Origin: an uncultured Polaromonas sp.
Lineage (GTDB): Bacteria; Pseudomonadota; Gammaproteobacteria; Burkholderiales; Burkholderiaceae
Length of the DNA: 19,805 nt
Assembly: GCA_946479075.1 (NCBI GenBank)
Contig: CAMLDT010000044.1
Coordinates: 1-19,805 of the forward strand
Direction: 5' to 3'
The translations under genes were made by a program, and so were the position numbers. Below are positions 16,657 through 19,805 of the stretch, piece by piece; the first letter of the stretch is position 1; every line of letters begins with the position of its first letter. The notes below the pieces were generated by a model. That model worked only from the letters and a program-made list of their open reading frames with translations, had not been told where the DNA came from and did not search any database.

Positions 16657-17004
16657 TCAGGCCCGGGCCGCCCAGGCCGCGGCATCGAAGCCCACCGTGA
16701 CCTGTCCGTCCGGCCACTCGACCACCGGGCGTTTGATCACGCTGGCATGGTCCCGCATGATGGCCAGGGCGCCGGCCGCATCCGTCCCCCCGGCCTGCAC
16801 GCTGGCGTCGAGCTTGCGCCAAGTCGTGCCCTTGCGGTTCAGCAACTTTTCCCAGCCGACGGCTTTTTCCCAGGCGGGCAGGCGGTCTGCCGGCACGCCC
16901 AGCTTCTTGAAGTCGTGAAACTCGTGGCCCAGGCCCTGGTCTGCCAGCCAGGCGCGGGCCTTCTTGACGGTGTCGCAGTTGGAAATGCCATAAACGGTGA
17001 TCAT
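16657..17004 (-). CDS. yffB: ArsC/Spx-family protein, YffB-like
   Basis: A 115-residue thioredoxin-fold protein. MITVYGISNCDTVKKARAWL has the single N-terminal Cys in the NCDTVKKA context typical of YffB, followed by HDFKKLGVPADRLPAW, LLNRKGTTWRKL and IKRPVVEWPDGQVTVGFD. YffB-like members resemble arsenate reductase in fold but have no proven role in arsenic resistance; glutathione-dependent thiol chemistry has been proposed. The start at 17004 matches the family N-terminus; an ATG at 17028 would add eight residues. Neither has a clear ribosome site. It is divergent from folC. Confidence 0.88.
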   Translation of the reverse strand: MITVYGISNCDTVKKARAWLADQGLGHEFHDFKKLGVPADRLPAWEKAVGWEKLLNRKGTTWRKLDASVQAGGTDAAGALAIMRDHASVIKRPVVEWPDGQVTVGFDAAAWAARA

Positions 17005-17039
17005 GGGCTGATTTTGCCATGAATTCATGCATCAAAAGT

Positions 17040-17090
17040 GGCCCCAGCCCCCGGCTGGCGGGCGCAAGCAGCTATGAATTCAGGAGCAAA
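17040..17090 (+). repeat. Dispersed GCCC-N9-GGGC repeat, copy B (yffB-folC gap)
   Basis: GGCCCCAGCCCCCGGCTGGC, GGGC at 17060-17063, then GCAAGCAGCTATGAATTC and AGGAGCAAA. Arms GCCC (17047-17050) and GGGC enclose a 9-base loop. It is nearly identical to copy C in the synthetase gene (reverse orientation). It occupies much of the divergent gap between yffB and folC. Confidence 0.88.
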
Positions 17091-17167
17091 ATACACCCTG
17101 GGCGACCGCGGAGACAGGCCGGCAGCCGGCGCGGGCTTGGGCGCCAGCGGCGACAATAGCGCCCTCT

Positions 17168-18496
17168 ATGGACAAGCTCAACACCCTGGACGACTGGCTC
17201 GCCTACTGCGAGCGCCTGCATCCCACCGCCATCGCCCTCGGGCTGGACCGCGTCCGCAGCGTGGCCCGGACCATGAACCTGGCCTTCGACTGCCCGGTGA
17301 TCACGGTGGCCGGCACCAATGGCAAGGGCTCCAGTTGCGCCATGCTGGAGGCCATCCTCGGCCAGGCCGGTTATCGCACCGGGCTGTACACCTCGCCGCA
17401 CCTGGTGCATTTTCAAGAGCGTTGCCGGGTTCGCGGCGAAAACGTGCAGGCGCAAGCGCTGCTGCCGCATTTCGAGCGGGTCGAGGCCGCGCGCGGCCAG
17501 ACCTCGCTGACCTATTTCGAATTCACCATGCTGGCCATCTTCAGCCTGCTGGCCGAGGCGAAGCTGGACGTGGTGATTCTCGAAGTCGGCGTCGGCGGGC
17601 GGCTCGATTCCGTCAACATCATCGACGCCGATTGCGCGCTGATCACCAGCATCGACATCGACCACACCGAGCTGCTGGGCGTTGACCGCGAGGCCATCGG
17701 TTTCGAAAAAGCCGGCATCATGCGGCCCGGCAAACCGGTGGTGGTGGGCGACCCGGTGCCGCCGCAAAGCGTGCTGGACCACGCTGCCGAAGTGGGCGCT
17801 GACCTGTGGCGGCTGGGCCGCGACTTCAATTTTTCCGGCGACAAGCTGCAATGGGCCTGGGCCGGACGCGGCAGGCGTTACGCCGGCCTGGCTTATCCGG
17901 CGCTGCGCGGCGCCAACCAGTTGGTCAACGCCTCGGGTGTGCTGGCGGCGCTGACGGCATTGCGCGACCGCCTGCCGGTGACCGCGCAGGCGGTGCGCAA
18001 CGGGCTGGGCATGGTTGAGCTGCCGGGACGCTTCCAGATCATTTCGGGCCAGCCGACGCTGGTGCTGGACGTGGCGCACAACCCGCACTCGGTCGCGGCG
18101 CTGACCGAAAACCTCGACGCCATGGGTTTTTATCCGTGCACCCACGCCGTTTTTGGCGCCATGGCCGACAAGGATCTCGCGGCCATGCTGCAGCGCGTGG
18201 GCCCCCTGGTGGACCGCTGGTACTTCACCGATCTGCCGACGCCGCGCGCAGCCAGTGGCGCCGGTTTGATGGCGCGCTGGCAGGCCGGCAACCGCCGTCC
18301 GGACGTGTCTGCGCAGGTGTTCGGCAGCCCGGTCCAGGCCCTACAGGCCGCGGTGGGTGCTGCAGACCCCACTGATAGAATTGTGGTGTTCGGATCGTTC
18401 TACACGGTGGGGGCTGTGTTGAAAGATGGTTTGCCCCGTCTTTTTGCCCCCCATGCCATGCCGGGGGGTCCCGCTTCCTCATCCACCGATACCTGA
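17168..18496 (+). CDS. folC: Bifunctional dihydrofolate/folylpolyglutamate synthase FolC
   Basis: A 442-residue Mur-ligase-type enzyme that adds glutamate to dihydropteroate and to tetrahydrofolates using ATP. It has the N-terminal LDDWLAYCERLHP block, the P-loop VAGTNGKGSSCAMLEAIL near residue 48-60, GLYTSPHLVHFQER, FEFTMLAIFSLLAEAKLDVVILEVGVGGRLDSVN, ISIDIDHTELLG, and LVLDVAHNPHSVAAL near 300. The length is usual. The gene heads the folC-dedD-cvpA order, which is conserved in beta- and gammaproteobacteria; dedD starts 15 bases after its stop. Confidence 0.96.
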   Translation: MDKLNTLDDWLAYCERLHPTAIALGLDRVRSVARTMNLAFDCPVITVAGTNGKGSSCAMLEAILGQAGYRTGLYTSPHLVHFQERCRVRGENVQAQALLPHFERVEAARGQTSLTYFEFTMLAIFSLLAEAKLDVVILEVGVGGRLDSVNIIDADCALITSIDIDHTELLGVDREAIGFEKAGIMRPGKPVVVGDPVPPQSVLDHAAEVGADLWRLGRDFNFSGDKLQWAWAGRGRRYAGLAYPALRGANQLVNASGVLAALTALRDRLPVTAQAVRNGLGMVELPGRFQIISGQPTLVLDVAHNPHSVAALTENLDAMGFYPCTHAVFGAMADKDLAAMLQRVGPLVDRWYFTDLPTPRAASGAGLMARWQAGNRRPDVSAQVFGSPVQALQAAVGAADPTDRIVVFGSFYTVGAVLKDGLPRLFAPHAMPGGPASSSTDT

Positions 18497-18511
18497 CGGG
18501 CCGCCACCACC

Positions 18512-19297
18512 ATGCCGTTTTTCAACTTTCGTCGGAGCCCATCCCCTGCTGCAGCCGGAGCGGCCGGCCCCTCCGAGAGTGTCGAAGCCATGCGCAAGCG
18601 CGCCAAACACCGACTGATCGGCGCGGTCGTGCTGGTGCTGATCGGCGTGATCGGGTTTCCGCTGCTGTTCGACACCCAGCCGCGGCCTGTGGCGGTGGAC
18701 ATTCCGATTGAAATCCCCGGCAAAAACACGGTCAAACCGCTGGTGATGCCGGCGCCTGCCGTGGCGCCAGCGCCCAAGGTCGCCGCCAGCGCCCCCGTGG
18801 CCGCGAGCGAAAAAGTGGCGGCGCCGTCCAGTCTGGAGCCCCGCGAAGAAATTGTGTCAGAAAAGGCTGCAGCCCTCGCCACACCTGCGCCACCTGCTAC
18901 CAAAACAGAAGCAAAACCAGAACCCGCAAAACCAGAACCCACAAAAACAGAGCCCAAATCGACGGCCAAGACACCGGTCTCCAGTGACGACGCAGCGCGC
19001 GCCAAGGCGCTGCTCGAAGGCAAGACGGTGGCACCGGCCGCGGCCAAGGTCGCCAGCGCCGAGGCCGAGGGCCGGGTGGTGGTCCAGGTCGGCGCGTTTG
19101 CTGATGAAAGCAAGGCGCGCGAAGTGCGGCAAAAGCTGGAGCGTGCGGGCCTCAAAACCTACACCCAGGTCGCCGAGACCAAAGACGGCAAACGCATCCG
19201 GGTCCGGGTCGGGCCGTTTGCCACCCGGGCCGACGCCGACAAGGCAGCCAGCAAGATCAAGGGCCTTGATTTGCCCGCCGCCATCCTGACCTTGTAG
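18512..19297 (+). CDS. dedD: SPOR-domain cell division protein, DedD-like
   Basis: A 261-residue inner membrane protein. A basic cytoplasmic start (EAMRKRAKHR) precedes one transmembrane helix at about 34-52 (LIGAVVLVLIGVIGFPLLF). A long periplasmic linker rich in Ala, Pro, Lys and Glu (about 70-170) leads to a C-terminal SPOR domain at about 185-258 (VVVQVGAFADESKAREVRQKLERAGLKTYTQ, GKRIRVRVGPFATRADADKAASKIKGL). SPOR domains bind denuded peptidoglycan at the septum, and DedD supports septal wall synthesis. The place between folC and cvpA supports the DedD assignment. Confidence 0.92.
   Translation: MPFFNFRRSPSPAAAGAAGPSESVEAMRKRAKHRLIGAVVLVLIGVIGFPLLFDTQPRPVAVDIPIEIPGKNTVKPLVMPAPAVAPAPKVAASAPVAASEKVAAPSSLEPREEIVSEKAAALATPAPPATKTEAKPEPAKPEPTKTEPKSTAKTPVSSDDAARAKALLEGKTVAPAAAKVASAEAEGRVVVQVGAFADESKAREVRQKLERAGLKTYTQVAETKDGKRIRVRVGPFATRADADKAASKIKGLDLPAAILTL
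18898..18958 (+). repeat. A-rich low-complexity repeat in dedD
   Basis: About three imperfect copies of AAAACCAGAACCC/AAAACAGAGCCC units encode the KPEPAKPEPTKTEPK part of the periplasmic linker. This is a common feature of DedD/TonB-type linkers. Confidence 0.7.
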
Positions 19298-19313
19298 AAG
19301 GTAGTGGCACGGC

Positions 19314-19799
19314 GTGGGCGTTGTCGATCTGGCGTTTCTGGGGGTGCTGGTGCTGTCGCTGCTGATCGGCGCCTGGCGCGGCCTGGTGTACGAGGTGTTG
19401 TCGGTGCTGGGCTGGGCGGCGTCGTTTTACCTGGCGCAGTGGTTCGCGCCAGCCGTGGCGCTGATGCTGCCGCTGCAAAGCGTGTCGGAGCCGGTGCGTT
19501 ATGCCGCAGCGTTTGTGCTGATTTTTATTGTGGCAGTGTTTGCCGCGGGCCTGCTGGCCGTGTTGATCAAGAAGCTGGTGGAGGCCATTGGCCTCAGGCC
19601 GGTGGACCGCACACTGGGCGCTGCTTTTGGCCTGGTGCGCGGCGTGATCTTGCTGCTGGCGGTGACGGTGGTGATCAACATGACGGCTTTCAAAAGCGCC
19701 GTGTGGTGGCAGGCGTCGGCCGGCGCCGAGGTGGCGACTGCGGCGCTCAAGGGTTTGAAGCCGGTGCTGCCTGAGCAGTTCGGAAAGTATCTCGGCTAG
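19314..19799 (+). CDS. cvpA: CvpA family membrane protein
   Basis: A 161-residue inner membrane protein with about four hydrophobic segments (about 2-20, 25-45, 63-85 and 100-122). It matches CvpA: VDLAFLGVLVLSLLIGAWRGLVYEVLSVLGW, LLAVLIKKLVEAIGLRPVDRTLGAAFGLVRGVIL. CvpA is needed for colicin V production in E. coli and is linked to envelope stress tolerance; its biochemical role is not settled. GTG at 19314 is the best start, as the family N-terminus begins there. The gene is 16 bases after dedD, and purF is expected just beyond the window's right edge. Confidence 0.92.
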   Translation: MGVVDLAFLGVLVLSLLIGAWRGLVYEVLSVLGWAASFYLAQWFAPAVALMLPLQSVSEPVRYAAAFVLIFIVAVFAAGLLAVLIKKLVEAIGLRPVDRTLGAAFGLVRGVILLLAVTVVINMTAFKSAVWWQASAGAEVATAALKGLKPVLPEQFGKYLG

Positions 19800-19805
19800 T
19801 CAGGT

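Overview
The window looks like a chromosomal segment of a high-GC betaproteobacterium of the Comamonadaceae (Polaromonas/Rhodoferax-like). The evidence is an E. coli-type argG, the folC-dedD-cvpA order, an ECF sigma/RskA-type anti-sigma pair, and several short GC-rich palindromic repeats that I recognise, from memory only, as typical of this family. Most of it is core genome. I see no tRNA, rRNA, CRISPR array, integrase or transposase.

Layout. 1-788 (-): N-terminal part of a CHASE3-type membrane sensor, cut by the window edge. 859-3799: a head-to-head pair, an alpha/beta hydrolase (-) and an acyl-CoA/acetyl-CoA-like synthetase (+), whose start codons are only 7 bp apart. Both genes carry short repeat elements inserted in frame. 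3862-7077: YiaD-like OmpA lipoprotein (-), Tas-like aldo/keto reductase, YbaK-type deacylase and PlsY (+). 7111-9379: retropepsin-like periplasmic protease and YajQ (-), divergent from MurB (+).

9380-12357 is the accessory part of the window. It lies between murB and argG, is visibly more AT-rich for its left half, and holds an AlbA_2-like (Schlafen-type) protein gene, a decayed second copy of the argG 3' end, and a full-length rhuM. rhuM has a good sigma70 promoter overlapped by a near-consensus LexA box, so it is probably SOS-induced. The argG fragment and the argG 3' end are direct repeats flanking rhuM. This suggests that a rhuM-bearing segment entered at argG and supplied a replacement 3' end, leaving the displaced end behind.

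12358-14087: argG and ppnP (-). 14233-15663: ECF sigma factor and its RskA-like anti-sigma factor (+). 15740-17004: a secreted glycine-zipper protein with QPVY repeats and a YffB-like ArsC-family protein (-). 17168-19799: folC, dedD-like SPOR gene and cvpA (+), the usual lead-in to purF.

The most interesting signals are: (1) three different palindromic repeat families inserted in frame in one synthetase gene, plus a fourth in its divergent neighbour, resembling the Rickettsia palindromic elements; (2) the SOS-controlled rhuM in a unit that appears to have swapped the end of argG; and (3) a dispersed repeat with a fixed GCCC-N9-GGGC hairpin, seen three times.
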